From Companilactobacillus sp. (GTDB lineage: Bacteria > Bacillota > Bacilli > Lactobacillales > Lactobacillaceae), in the NCBI RefSeq assembly GCF_022484265.1, contig NZ_JAKVLR010000001.1:2356001-2420000 (forward strand): a DNA stretch of 64,000 nt, read 5' to 3'. Position numbers and translations under genes: made by a program. Shown in pieces: positions 25,881-34,384 of this stretch. Within the stretch, counting starts at the first letter, position 1. The number at the start of each line of letters is the position of its first letter. The notes beneath the pieces were generated by a model. It was not told the DNA's origin and searched no databases. It saw only the letters and a list, made by a program, of their open reading frames with translations.

Positions 25881-26166
25881 AAAAAATACGCCCTAAATGA
25901 CATTGTATATGTCATAAAGGACGTCTAAACGTGTTACCACCTTTGTTCGCAATATTATTGCTAATATTGCCTCACACAAACTGTCTCCAATTTGTTGGCA
26001 CTGTAATGGGTGCTCCCAGCATCTTCTACTTGGATTGCTCCTTTTGAATTGCAACTGACAGGTGATTAAGTTGATCCAGCAACTATTGTCTCGCATCTAC
26101 CGACAACTTTCTGAAGTCCATGGATTAACTTGTTTCCTGTTGAACGTTTTTGTTAAATTAATGATT
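25878..26166 (-). promoter_or_regulatory. T-box leader on the minus strand (specifier unresolved)
   Basis: The T-box sequence AACAAAGGTGGTAACACG lies at 25930-25947 (minus), followed by a terminator with stems ACG..CCT, ATGACAT/ATGTCAT and T9. A GCGAGACAATAGTTG segment with AGTTG/CAACT distal hairpin matches the AG-bulge part of stem I. The specifier is probably within GTTGCAATTCAAAAGG; TTC (Phe) is a candidate but I could not fix the pairing. The first gene downstream is the MhpD-like hydratase. Confidence 0.8.
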
Positions 26167-26172
26167 GCTTGT

Positions 26173-26201
26173 AATTTAGTCCCATTTTTGGGGAATGTCA
26201 A
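26173..26201 (-). promoter_or_regulatory. Promoter of the minus-strand T-box transcript
   Basis: TTGACA (26201-26196), 17 bp spacer, TAAATT (26178-26173), reading on the minus strand. Confidence 0.75.
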
Positions 26202-26318
26202 CCCTTAAATTAAATTAATATTAAAAATATTTAATTTGATTAGTTCTTAATTTCTGGCTATAAGTAGAAAAGAAAACTATAATTTTGATAAATGATTTTT
26301 TTATGATGGGGTGAAGAA

Positions 26319-26966
26319 TTGGACAATATAATTCAGGTCAAGAGCCTTAATTATCAATCTGGGGATCAGAGTATCCTCAAAAATATCAATTTGGAAATTG
26401 CACGGGATTCGTATACCACGTTTATTGGTCCGTCCGGTAGTGGGAAGAGTACCCTTATGCGGATCATTGCTGATATGATCACTGCTACGTCTGGACAAGT
26501 GATCTTTAATGGCAAAGATTTACACGAGTACGAACCAACTGCTTATCGCCAAAAGGTTTCTTATGCTTTTCAACAACCAACTCTGTTTGGAAAGACAGTT
26601 AAAGATAATCTGGAATTTCCTTACTTGGTCCGTAATCAAGAATTCGACCGTGCTAAAGTTGCCGACTATTTAGAAATGGTCAACCTGAACGAATCGTATA
26701 TCGACAAGAGCGTCAATGATGTTTCTGGTGGAGAAAAGCAGCGGATTGCTTTGCTTCGTAATTTGATTTTTCCACCTGAAGTGTTGATTACTGACGAAGT
26801 CACAACGGGTCTAGATGTCGAAAACAAGTCTATTGTTAGACATTTGATCGACAAATTTAATCATGAGTATAACGTTACCGTTTTGCGTGTAACGCATGAT
26901 GATACCGAAATTGCGGCTGCTAGTCATACCGTGACGATTGAAAATGGGGAGGTCAAAGATGTCTAA
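26319..26966 (+). CDS. ABC transporter ATP-binding protein, FetA/YbbL type
   Basis: 215 residues. Walker A GPSGSGKSTLMR, Q-loop region FQQPTLFGKT, signature VSGGEKQRIALLRNLIF, Walker B VLITDEVTTGLDVENKS. TTG start behind GGGGTGAAG. The next gene overlaps by 8 bp and encodes the UPF0014/FetB permease, so the two form an exporter that in E. coli (FetAB) confers iron-related stress resistance. The transported substrate here is an inference. Confidence 0.87.
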   Translation: MDNIIQVKSLNYQSGDQSILKNINLEIARDSYTTFIGPSGSGKSTLMRIIADMITATSGQVIFNGKDLHEYEPTAYRQKVSYAFQQPTLFGKTVKDNLEFPYLVRNQEFDRAKVADYLEMVNLNESYIDKSVNDVSGGEKQRIALLRNLIFPPEVLITDEVTTGLDVENKSIVRHLIDKFNHEYNVTVLRVTHDDTEIAAASHTVTIENGEVKDV

Positions 26967-27732
26967 TTTAACTGTTTCAAATACCACTTTGGCAATGGGA
27001 TTTTTCTTAGTGTTGATTGCTTTAGGTGTCGGATACCGAGAAAAATTACATTTTAATAAAGATATTATTATTGGTGTTATTCGTGCCATCGTTCAGTTAA
27101 CGATCGTTGGTTATATTTTGAAATTTGTTATCAGAGTTAACGACGTCTGGCTCACATTAGCGTGCTTTTTGATCATCGTGTTAAATGCTGGTTGGAACGC
27201 GGGTAAACGTGGTCAGGGAATTCCCAAAGCTATTCAAATTTCGATGTTTGCGATCATCGTCGATACGGTCATCACGGTCGGTTTTCTTGTCGTAACGGGG
27301 TCAATTAAATTTATCCCGGCTCAGATCGTGCCATTTACAGGGATGGTTGCCAGCAACATTATGGTCGCTATCGGTCTGTGTTTTAGAAATATGAAGCAAA
27401 CCTTTAATGATCGCCATCAACAAGTTTTGGAAAAATTAGCTTTAGGGGCTGATATCAAATTAGCTTCCATTGATATTTTGCGCGATTCAATCAAATCTGG
27501 TGTTCAACCGACAATTGATTCAATTAAAACTTTAGGATTAGTTAGTTTGCCTGGTATGATGTCAGGTTTGATTTTTGCCGGAGTTGACCCAGTTAAAGCC
27601 ATCAAGTACCAGATCTTAGTGGCATTTATGCTTCTAGGAAGTACTAGTTTAGGCTCGATAATTTCTTGTTATTTGGGTTACAAACAATTCTACAATGAGC
27701 AAAAACAGCTTAATGAGGAACTATTTTCATAA
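26959..27732 (+). CDS. FetB-type (UPF0014) ABC transporter permease
   Basis: 257 residues with about seven membrane helices. Family lines: VIRAIVQLTIVGYILKFV near the N-terminus, and the long cytoplasmic segment with ALGADIKLASIDILRDSIKS followed by LPGMMSGLIFAGVDPVKAIK and YQILVAFMLLGSTSLGSIIS. ATG 26959 is used: it has GGGGAGG within the end of fetA at good spacing, whereas the earlier in-frame ATG codons lie inside fetA. Works with the preceding ATPase. Confidence 0.9.
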   Translation: MSNLTVSNTTLAMGFFLVLIALGVGYREKLHFNKDIIIGVIRAIVQLTIVGYILKFVIRVNDVWLTLACFLIIVLNAGWNAGKRGQGIPKAIQISMFAIIVDTVITVGFLVVTGSIKFIPAQIVPFTGMVASNIMVAIGLCFRNMKQTFNDRHQQVLEKLALGADIKLASIDILRDSIKSGVQPTIDSIKTLGLVSLPGMMSGLIFAGVDPVKAIKYQILVAFMLLGSTSLGSIISCYLGYKQFYNEQKQLNEELFS

Positions 27733-27740
27733 CTTTGCAT

Positions 27741-27771
27741 AAAATAGCCTACTATGTGGGCTGTTTTTTTT
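27741..27771 (+). terminator. Terminator of the FetAB-type operon
   Basis: AATAGCC/GGGCTGTT stem (one G-U pair) and T8. Confidence 0.85.
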
Positions 27772-27803
27772 ATATAATTGTTCTTAATAGGATGTGATGT
27801 AAT

Positions 27804-28730
27804 GTGAAGTTAGCAGTCATAGAAATTGGATCTAACTCCATTAGAACATCAATTTATCGATCTTCGAAGAAGAATCGTTTCAAGACATTAGACCGCTGGC
27901 GAGAACCAGTAAGACTAGGCAAATCAATTGCCCAGAGTCGACTTTTAACTAATGATCAAATTGAGGAAACAATTGATGTTTTAAAGGAATTCCAGAATAG
28001 GATTCAAAGATTTGATGTGGATCGAATTAGTTTGATTGCTACCGCAGCTGTTCGACTAGCGAAGAATCAATCGCAATTGATCTTTGCAGTCATGAAAGAA
28101 ACAGGCCTGCAACTTGAGGTCATCAACGAAAAAGAGGAAGCGTATTACGATTATGTCGCAGTTCGCAACACGATGCGGATCAAGGATTCCTTGATCGTCG
28201 ACGTTGGTGGTGGTAGTAGTGAAATCAGTTTAGCCAAAAAGGGACGTCTAAAACAAGGATTGAGTATTCCTATCGGGGCAATCTCAATTTCGGACTTGTA
28301 TTTGACAAGTGACCCAATCAAAGATTCAGAAGTACAAAAGGCTAGAGCAGCCATTAATGAACACTTAGCCACTTTAAGTTGGATGAAAACTCCAGCGACA
28401 TTTGTTGGCCTAGGCGGTACGATGCGAGCATTGGCCAGCATTTTAAACCGCGAGGGCAAGAAAAAGAAAACCTTGCATAATTCAGTGATCTCGCGCGAGC
28501 AAGTTGATCAATTATTCAACCGTTTGCTTCATGCAACTAATGAAGAACGTAGCCAGATCAAAGAGTTGAGCGATGGTCGATATGAGGTTATTCTTGGTGG
28601 GATCTTGATCCTATCTGAGATCATCAAAAAAACCCCCTCTAAAGAAATTCGCTTTTCGAATTTCGGTGTTAGAGAAGGTTATGTATTTAATTACTTTTAT
28701 AAAGCTAATAAATCTAGAGAGGCTAATTAA
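27804..28730 (+). CDS. Ppx/GppA-family phosphatase
   Basis: 308 residues, actin-like ATPase fold. The two phosphate loops are visible: AVIEIGSNSIRTSIY at the N-terminus and LIVDVGGGSSEISLAKKGRL in the middle. Members hydrolyse polyphosphate or pppGpp. It begins with GTG, and the length corresponds to the short, catalytic-core form without the C-terminal HD-like domain. No polyphosphate kinase gene is next to it. Convergent with the YbhB-like gene, overlapping by 4 bp. Confidence 0.87.
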   Translation: MKLAVIEIGSNSIRTSIYRSSKKNRFKTLDRWREPVRLGKSIAQSRLLTNDQIEETIDVLKEFQNRIQRFDVDRISLIATAAVRLAKNQSQLIFAVMKETGLQLEVINEKEEAYYDYVAVRNTMRIKDSLIVDVGGGSSEISLAKKGRLKQGLSIPIGAISISDLYLTSDPIKDSEVQKARAAINEHLATLSWMKTPATFVGLGGTMRALASILNREGKKKKTLHNSVISREQVDQLFNRLLHATNEERSQIKELSDGRYEVILGGILILSEIIKKTPSKEIRFSNFGVREGYVFNYFYKANKSREAN

Positions 28731-29236
28731 GCCCGACTAGGAATTACAAACCGGCAATGCGCAATCATGTGTCCGTTCATCTTGTGCAACAACTCGTTCA
28801 TCCAAAAGCCTGATTGGATATCTAATTTTTCATCCAAAGCATAGGCCTTTAGAATGTAGTCATGAGTTTGATCTGAAGGATATGGTCCGTTGTAGCCATT
28901 CATTAATTCAGGCAAGTTGCCACTTAATAAAGGACTAGCCGAACTGTTCTTTCCCTGGATAATTTCGTCTGGTGCACTCTGGCTGAAGTTTTCTGGTAGA
29001 CTAGGCATTGAAACCGGAATATTGGCAACTGTCCAATGGATCCATTCGAAACCACAAACTGGAATTGAACCAGGATCGGTAAACGTAAATGCTAAATATT
29101 TGGCGTCGCTAGGAATGTCTGCAAATTCAATGGGGAAACTGATAATTGGTTTCCCATTTTTAATTTGATCACCGCTGGCGTATTTGCCGTATTTATCGGC
29201 TAAAAGGCCGTTTTCGAGAGGTACTGATACTTTCAT
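28727..29236 (-). CDS. YbhB/YbcL-family (PEBP-like) protein
   Basis: 169 residues of the phosphatidylethanolamine-binding/Raf-kinase-inhibitor-like fold. Signature parts: ISFPIEFADIPSDAKYLAFT, DPGSIPVCGFEWIHWTVANI and GYNGPYPSDQTHDYILKAYAL, which line the anion pocket. The function in bacteria is not established. ATG 29236 follows AAAGGAG; the longer frame to 29317 has no ribosome site. Divergent from the next gene with under 50 bp between starts. Confidence 0.9.
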   Translation of the reverse strand: MKVSVPLENGLLADKYGKYASGDQIKNGKPIISFPIEFADIPSDAKYLAFTFTDPGSIPVCGFEWIHWTVANIPVSMPSLPENFSQSAPDEIIQGKNSSASPLLSGNLPELMNGYNGPYPSDQTHDYILKAYALDEKLDIQSGFWMNELLHKMNGHMIAHCRFVIPSRA

Positions 29237-29282
29237 AAGTAAAGCTCCTTTCAGAGTTAAATGATTTTTGAGAGGTAATAGA

Positions 29283-30239
29283 ATGGAAAAAATAAATATT
29301 GAAGATTTATCTGACAATATTGTAAAACAAATTGCGCAAATAGAGCAAACAAGTCACAAGTCAGTTGAAGTATTCAGCGACTTTGAAGACCAAACGATTT
29401 TGAACCTAGATCAAGCTAGTCACACGACTGACGACCAGACCATCAAGGTAGTCATTACTAATGAAAAATATGCCAACTTCGTATTGCTGCATGAGTTGTA
29501 TCATATTGAACTAGAAATTTCTGATGAGCCTTCGATCAATGTCTCGGTTACTAGCCAAAAACCCGATGTTGACGGACGGATTTTATCAACTGCCAACTCA
29601 ATTTTTGAAACTTTGGAACATTCGTTGATAATCGGAAAACAAATTGAAGATGGTAGTTTTAATGATGAGACTAAAGCTGAATATCTAAAGGGAATTGAGA
29701 CTACATTAAACCCTAGCGTTGAAATTGACCGTGCCAATATGATCTTTTTCCGTGCTTTGATTTTATTGGATGCAGTGATTTTTGCCGATAAGAAAAATGA
29801 TGCAACTTGGAAGAACGAATTTCCAGAAGCCTTTAAGTTTGTCGACAAGGCTTTGGCTGTCATCGAAAAAAATGACTTAACTGTTCCGTTTCAATTTAGA
29901 CGCGCCTTAGTCAACATTTTGGAAGACTACGATAACTTGATCGAGTCCTTCGGATATGAAGGCATGAACTACCACGAATTTTTAGCAATCACGCCGGTAG
30001 TTTCTAAGCACCAATTGCGCTTGTCGTTGAACCAAGTTTATCAAATCAAACATTCAACCTTTAAGATGCGTGACAGTCATGATGATGCCTTCGCATTATT
30101 GGCAATCAACGATGGTCAAAGCGTTGCTGCCTTGGGATTTGACGTTAACAAAGTTAATCCTGAATTTTACAAGAAATTTTATCAACAAACAGTTCAAGAA
30201 ACATTTGAAGCCAACGATATCAATTATTTAATTAGATAG
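29283..30239 (+). CDS. Uncharacterised protein with HExxH motif
   Basis: 318 residues, cytoplasmic. HELYH at residues 70-74 is a zincin-type HExxH in a fitting context (FVLLHELYHIELEI), and a Glu-rich helix with FETLEHSL comes about 45 residues later and could supply a third ligand, so a metallopeptidase is possible but unproven. ATG 29283 follows GAGAGGT. It ends 12 bp before sir2, suggesting co-transcription with the deacetylase. I do not recognise the family. Confidence 0.65.
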   Translation: MEKINIEDLSDNIVKQIAQIEQTSHKSVEVFSDFEDQTILNLDQASHTTDDQTIKVVITNEKYANFVLLHELYHIELEISDEPSINVSVTSQKPDVDGRILSTANSIFETLEHSLIIGKQIEDGSFNDETKAEYLKGIETTLNPSVEIDRANMIFFRALILLDAVIFADKKNDATWKNEFPEAFKFVDKALAVIEKNDLTVPFQFRRALVNILEDYDNLIESFGYEGMNYHEFLAITPVVSKHQLRLSLNQVYQIKHSTFKMRDSHDDAFALLAINDGQSVAALGFDVNKVNPEFYKKFYQQTVQETFEANDINYLIR

Positions 30240-30251
30240 GGGATGGATTTC

Positions 30252-30965
30252 ATGAACGATAAAATTGAAGAATTAAAGGACTTAATTAATAAAGCTCACT
30301 ATGTAGCCTTTCTCACTGGTGCCGGGGTTTCAACTCCGTCAGGAATTCCTGATTATCGCTCAAAGAATGGTTTATACAAAAAGGAAGAATACGACTTTCC
30401 ACCTGAGTACATGCTTAGTCATGATAATTTGATTAAACATCCAGATATTTTTCATCAATTCGTTGTGGAAAACATGTATTTCCCTGATGCTGAACCGAAC
30501 GTCATTCACAAAAAGATGGCTGAGATCAGTAATAAAAAAGGTATTATTGTGACTCAAAACGTGGATAAGCTTCATACAAAAGCAGGAGCTAAACATGTGG
30601 TTGAATTTCATGGCAATTTGTACGACCATATTCATTGCTTAACTTGTGGCAAGGAATTCGACTACAAATACTATTTAAAGGACTATCGTCATCATGAAGA
30701 TGATGGGATCATTCGTCCCGGAACTACCGTACTTTATGGCGAAAGTATCAATCCGGATAACCTTGAAAATGCTGTTTCAGCAGTTTCGAATGCAGATTTG
30801 ATCATCGTTGCTGGGACTAGCTTTAAGGTTTATCCATTTGCAGGACTTTTAGCATACAGAAGTCCGGATGCTAAACTTGTTGCCATTAATAAGGAAAACT
30901 TAGGCTTAGACGAATCAGTTTTAGCAATTACTGATGACGCTGCCAACGTTTTCGCACAGCTTTAA
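30252..30965 (+). CDS. NAD-dependent protein deacylase, Sir2 family
   Basis: 237 residues. NAD site: FLTGAGVSTPSGIPDYRS and TQNVDKLHTKAG; catalytic His in EFHGNLYDH; GTSFKVYPFAGL towards the end. It removes acyl groups from lysines using NAD. Only one CxxC pair (CLTC) is visible where most sirtuins have two; the second is replaced by a YRHHEDDGIIRPG stretch, so the zinc module is reduced. ATG 30252 has GGGGATGG at proper spacing. Co-directional with the HExxH gene. Confidence 0.92.
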   Translation: MNDKIEELKDLINKAHYVAFLTGAGVSTPSGIPDYRSKNGLYKKEEYDFPPEYMLSHDNLIKHPDIFHQFVVENMYFPDAEPNVIHKKMAEISNKKGIIVTQNVDKLHTKAGAKHVVEFHGNLYDHIHCLTCGKEFDYKYYLKDYRHHEDDGIIRPGTTVLYGESINPDNLENAVSAVSNADLIIVAGTSFKVYPFAGLLAYRSPDAKLVAINKENLGLDESVLAITDDAANVFAQL

Positions 30966-31021
30966 TGATTACGTTAAAAAATGCTATACTTAATATCAAT
31001 TTAATAGTGGAGGCTCACTAG

Positions 31022-33043
31022 ATGACTAATGAGAACAAACAAACTTTTTATATCACCACCCCAATTTACTATCCATCAGGTAAATTAACGATTGGTAATT
31101 CATACACGACCATCGCTGCAGATACATTGGCACGTTACAAACGTGCTGAGGGCTATGATGTATTCTTCTTGACTGGTACTGACGAACACGGTCTTAAGAT
31201 AGAAGAAAAAGCTGAATCAAAACATATGCAACCTAAAGAATATGTTGATATGATGGCGGCTAAAATTAAAGATCTCTGGAAATTACTCGAGATCTCAAAT
31301 GATAAATTTATCAGAACAACTGACGACTACCATGTCAAGGCTGTTCAAAACATTGTCGAACGCTTGATCAAGCAAGGTGATGTTTATTTAGGCGAATATA
31401 CTGGCTGGTACTCAGTTGATGATGAAGAATACTTCACAGAATCTCAATTAGCTGAAGTTTACCGTGACAAAGATGGCAAGGTCATCGGTGGTAAAGCTCC
31501 ATCAGGTCACGAAGTTCAATTAGTTAAAGAGCCTTCATACTTTTTCAAGATGAGCAAATACGCTGACAGATTGTTGAAGTATTATGAAGATAATCCAACA
31601 TTCATCGAACCAGAAATTCGTAAGAATGAAATGATCAACAACTTCATCAAACCTGGACTTGAAGATTTAGCTATTTCAAGAACTAGTTTTAACTGGGGTG
31701 TTCCGATTCCTAGTGATCCTAAACACGTTGTCTATGTTTGGATCGATGCATTGCTCAACTATATTACTGCTCTAGGTTATGGAACTGACGATGATTCATT
31801 ATTCAAACGTTATTGGCCTGCAAACGTTCAGTTTGTTGGTAAGGAAATTGTTCGTTTCCATACTATTTACTGGCCAATCGTCTTAATGGCATTAGGAATT
31901 GATCTTCCTAAACAAGTCTTTGGACATGGCTGGTTATTGATGAAAGACGGTAAGATGTCCAAGTCTAAAGGTAATGTTGTCTATCCAGAAATGTTAGTTG
32001 CTCGTTATGGCCTTGATTCATTACGTTACTACTTGATGCGCGCAATGCCATTTGGTAACGATGGTGTTTTCACTCCTGAGGACTACGTTGATAAGATCAA
32101 CTATGACCTTGCTAACGATTTAGGTAACTTATTGAACAGAACCATTTCAATGGTTAACAAGTACGAAGACGGTAAAGTTACAACAGTTGCCAATGTTTCT
32201 GACTTTGACAAGAGCTTAGTTGAAGCTTCAGAACAAGCTATCAAAGAATATCGCGAACATATGGATAAATTTGAATTCCCTGATGCACTTGCCAGCGTTT
32301 GGGCATTTATCGGTCGTGCTAACAAATACATCGACGAAACAAAGCCTTGGTTATTAGCTAAAGATCCTGATGGCAAGGCAGAATTACAATCAGTTCTTGG
32401 ACACTTAGTGGAATCATTACGCTTGATTGCATTAATGATCAGACCAGTCATGACTCAATCGCCTAAGAAGATTTTTGCACAATTAGGTTTGGATTATGAC
32501 AAGGATACTGAGCTTAAGTTTGGCGAAACTTCAGTTGGTACGACAGTAACTTCTGATCCAGAGCCAATCTTCCCACGTCTTGATGCTGAAGAAGAAGTAA
32601 AATATATCAAGGACAAGATGGCAGAGGAACAAGCTAAAAACGGTGCCGGCAAGTTGAGTAAGTCTGCTCAAGCTAAGGCTAAGCAACAAAAAGACAATGA
32701 TGATGGTTATCCAAAAGAAATCGAATTCGACGATTTTGCCAAAGTTAAAATGGTTGTAACTGAAGTCTTGGATGTTAAACCAGTTGAGAATTCTGACAAG
32801 TTGCTCCAATTCAAATTGGATGATGGTACTGGTATTGATCGTCAGATCTTATCAGGTATGCACAAATTCTATCCAAACTACAAGGAATTGATTGGTAAAA
32901 AGATTTTGGCTGTTGTTAACTTGAAGCCACGTAAGATGGTCGGCGAATGGAGTAACGGAATGTTGCTTTCAACTGAAAAAGGCGACGAAGTAAAACTTGC
33001 AATCGTTGATAATTCACACAAAAATGGAGCTATCTTAGGATAA
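31022..33043 (+). CDS. metG: Methionine--tRNA ligase
   Basis: 673 residues, class I synthetase. FYITTPIYYPSGKLTIGNSY contains the HIGH position, here TIGN, KMSKSKGNVVYPE is the KMSKS loop, and the C-terminal tRNA-binding (Trbp111-like) domain starts at about 570 (FAKVKMVVTEVLDVKPV). Charges initiator and elongator tRNA-Met. RBS GGAGG. The stop overlaps the tatD start by one base, the usual metG-tatD-rnmV-rsmA order in Firmicutes. Confidence 0.97.
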   Translation: MTNENKQTFYITTPIYYPSGKLTIGNSYTTIAADTLARYKRAEGYDVFFLTGTDEHGLKIEEKAESKHMQPKEYVDMMAAKIKDLWKLLEISNDKFIRTTDDYHVKAVQNIVERLIKQGDVYLGEYTGWYSVDDEEYFTESQLAEVYRDKDGKVIGGKAPSGHEVQLVKEPSYFFKMSKYADRLLKYYEDNPTFIEPEIRKNEMINNFIKPGLEDLAISRTSFNWGVPIPSDPKHVVYVWIDALLNYITALGYGTDDDSLFKRYWPANVQFVGKEIVRFHTIYWPIVLMALGIDLPKQVFGHGWLLMKDGKMSKSKGNVVYPEMLVARYGLDSLRYYLMRAMPFGNDGVFTPEDYVDKINYDLANDLGNLLNRTISMVNKYEDGKVTTVANVSDFDKSLVEASEQAIKEYREHMDKFEFPDALASVWAFIGRANKYIDETKPWLLAKDPDGKAELQSVLGHLVESLRLIALMIRPVMTQSPKKIFAQLGLDYDKDTELKFGETSVGTTVTSDPEPIFPRLDAEEEVKYIKDKMAEEQAKNGAGKLSKSAQAKAKQQKDNDDGYPKEIEFDDFAKVKMVVTEVLDVKPVENSDKLLQFKLDDGTGIDRQILSGMHKFYPNYKELIGKKILAVVNLKPRKMVGEWSNGMLLSTEKGDEVKLAIVDNSHKNGAILG

Positions 33044-33807
33044 TGAAAATTTTTGATTCACATACACATTTAAATGACGAAGCATTTGCAGGCAAGACGC
33101 AGGAGTACATTGATCGTGCAGCTGAACTTGACGTTGATGAGATGGCAATTATAGGTTCAAACGAAGAATTCAATATCGAAGCTATCCGTTTAGCTCAAAA
33201 CTATCAACCACTGCATGCAGTGATTGGCTGGCATCCTGAATTCGCCAAAGAATACAACGAAGAACAATTGATCAATCAGATCAAATTGCCTGAAGTTGTC
33301 GCAATTGGTGAAATCGGCTTGGATTATCATTGGGAGGAAGACCCCGAACCTGCCATTCAAAAAGAAATCTTGATCAAACAATTAGATGTTGCCCAACAAT
33401 ACAACATGCCGGTATCGATTCATTGTCGCGATGCCTTTGACGATATGTACCAGATTCTAAAGAATCACGACATGTCTAAAAGCGGCATCATCATGCACAG
33501 CTTCAATGGGGATGTTAAGTGGTTGAACAAATTCTTAGATTTAGGGTTGCAGATTTCATACAGCGGCGTAGTGTCATTCAAGAATGCGCCAGAAGTCCAG
33601 GAATCTGCTAAGAATACGCCACTTGACCGGTTGCTGGTTGAAACAGATGCACCTTATCTAACACCGGTGCCTTATCGTGGACACCAAAATGAACCTGGCT
33701 ATACTAGATATGTTGTTGATGCAATTGCTAAAATCAAGGGCGTTACTCCTGACGAAATTGCTAAACACACTTTCAATAATGCCAAAAGAGTGTATAACTT
33801 AAGTTAA
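33043..33807 (+). CDS. tatD: TatD-family metal-dependent DNase
   Basis: 254 residues, TIM-barrel metallohydrolase. Metal ligands: FDSHTHLNDEAF at the N-terminus, IGEIGLDYHW, SIHCRDAF, IMHSFNG and LVETDAPYLTP. Family members are 3'-5' DNases. It is translationally coupled to metG (TAATG). Confidence 0.95.
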   Translation: MKIFDSHTHLNDEAFAGKTQEYIDRAAELDVDEMAIIGSNEEFNIEAIRLAQNYQPLHAVIGWHPEFAKEYNEEQLINQIKLPEVVAIGEIGLDYHWEEDPEPAIQKEILIKQLDVAQQYNMPVSIHCRDAFDDMYQILKNHDMSKSGIIMHSFNGDVKWLNKFLDLGLQISYSGVVSFKNAPEVQESAKNTPLDRLLVETDAPYLTPVPYRGHQNEPGYTRYVVDAIAKIKGVTPDEIAKHTFNNAKRVYNLS

Positions 33808-33808
33808 T

Positions 33809-34384
33809 ATGAAAAAAATAAAAGAAATAATCGTAGTTGAAGGAAAATCAGATACTAGTCGCTTAAGAGATTGTTTAGGCGATGTCGACACGATTGAAAC
33901 TAATGGCTCGGCGTTGAGTGATGAGACGAAGATTCGGATCAAACAGGCTCAGGATAAACGCGGGGTCATTATTTTTACCGACCCTGATTTCAATGGCAAC
34001 CGACTTAGAACAATCATTTCCAAAGTAGTTCCAGATGCTAAACAAGCTTTTTTACCCAGGGAAGAAGCTGTCCCTAAGAAAAGCGACGGAAGTTTAGGAA
34101 TTGAACATGCCAAAGATGCTGACATCAAAAAAGCCCTCGATGCGGTATACACCGTGACCGAGGACAATTTTGAAAAATATACTAACAATGACATGATAGC
34201 CTTGAAGTTAATTGGTGACGGCGACTCCAAGCAACGGCGTGAATACGTTGGTCGCCAATTAAAAGTTGGCTATACTAATGCTAAACAATTTTTGAATCGT
34301 CTAAATATGTTGCAAGTTGATCCTGAACAATTGCGTGATGCAGTGAATAAATATGATAAGGGAAGTACAAATGACACAAAATAG
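33809..34384 (+). CDS. rnmV: Ribonuclease M5
   Basis: 191 residues. Toprim motifs IIVVEGKSDTSRL and IIFTDPDFNGNRLRT are clear. The enzyme matures 5S rRNA in Firmicutes. It sits between tatD and rsmA as usual and overlaps the rsmA start by 14 bp. Confidence 0.96.
   Translation: MKKIKEIIVVEGKSDTSRLRDCLGDVDTIETNGSALSDETKIRIKQAQDKRGVIIFTDPDFNGNRLRTIISKVVPDAKQAFLPREEAVPKKSDGSLGIEHAKDADIKKALDAVYTVTEDNFEKYTNNDMIALKLIGDGDSKQRREYVGRQLKVGYTNAKQFLNRLNMLQVDPEQLRDAVNKYDKGSTNDTK

Noticed and set aside
25893..26096. 67-codon minus-strand frame in the T-box leader
   Set aside because: It covers stem I, the T-box motif and the terminator; structure explains the sequence better.
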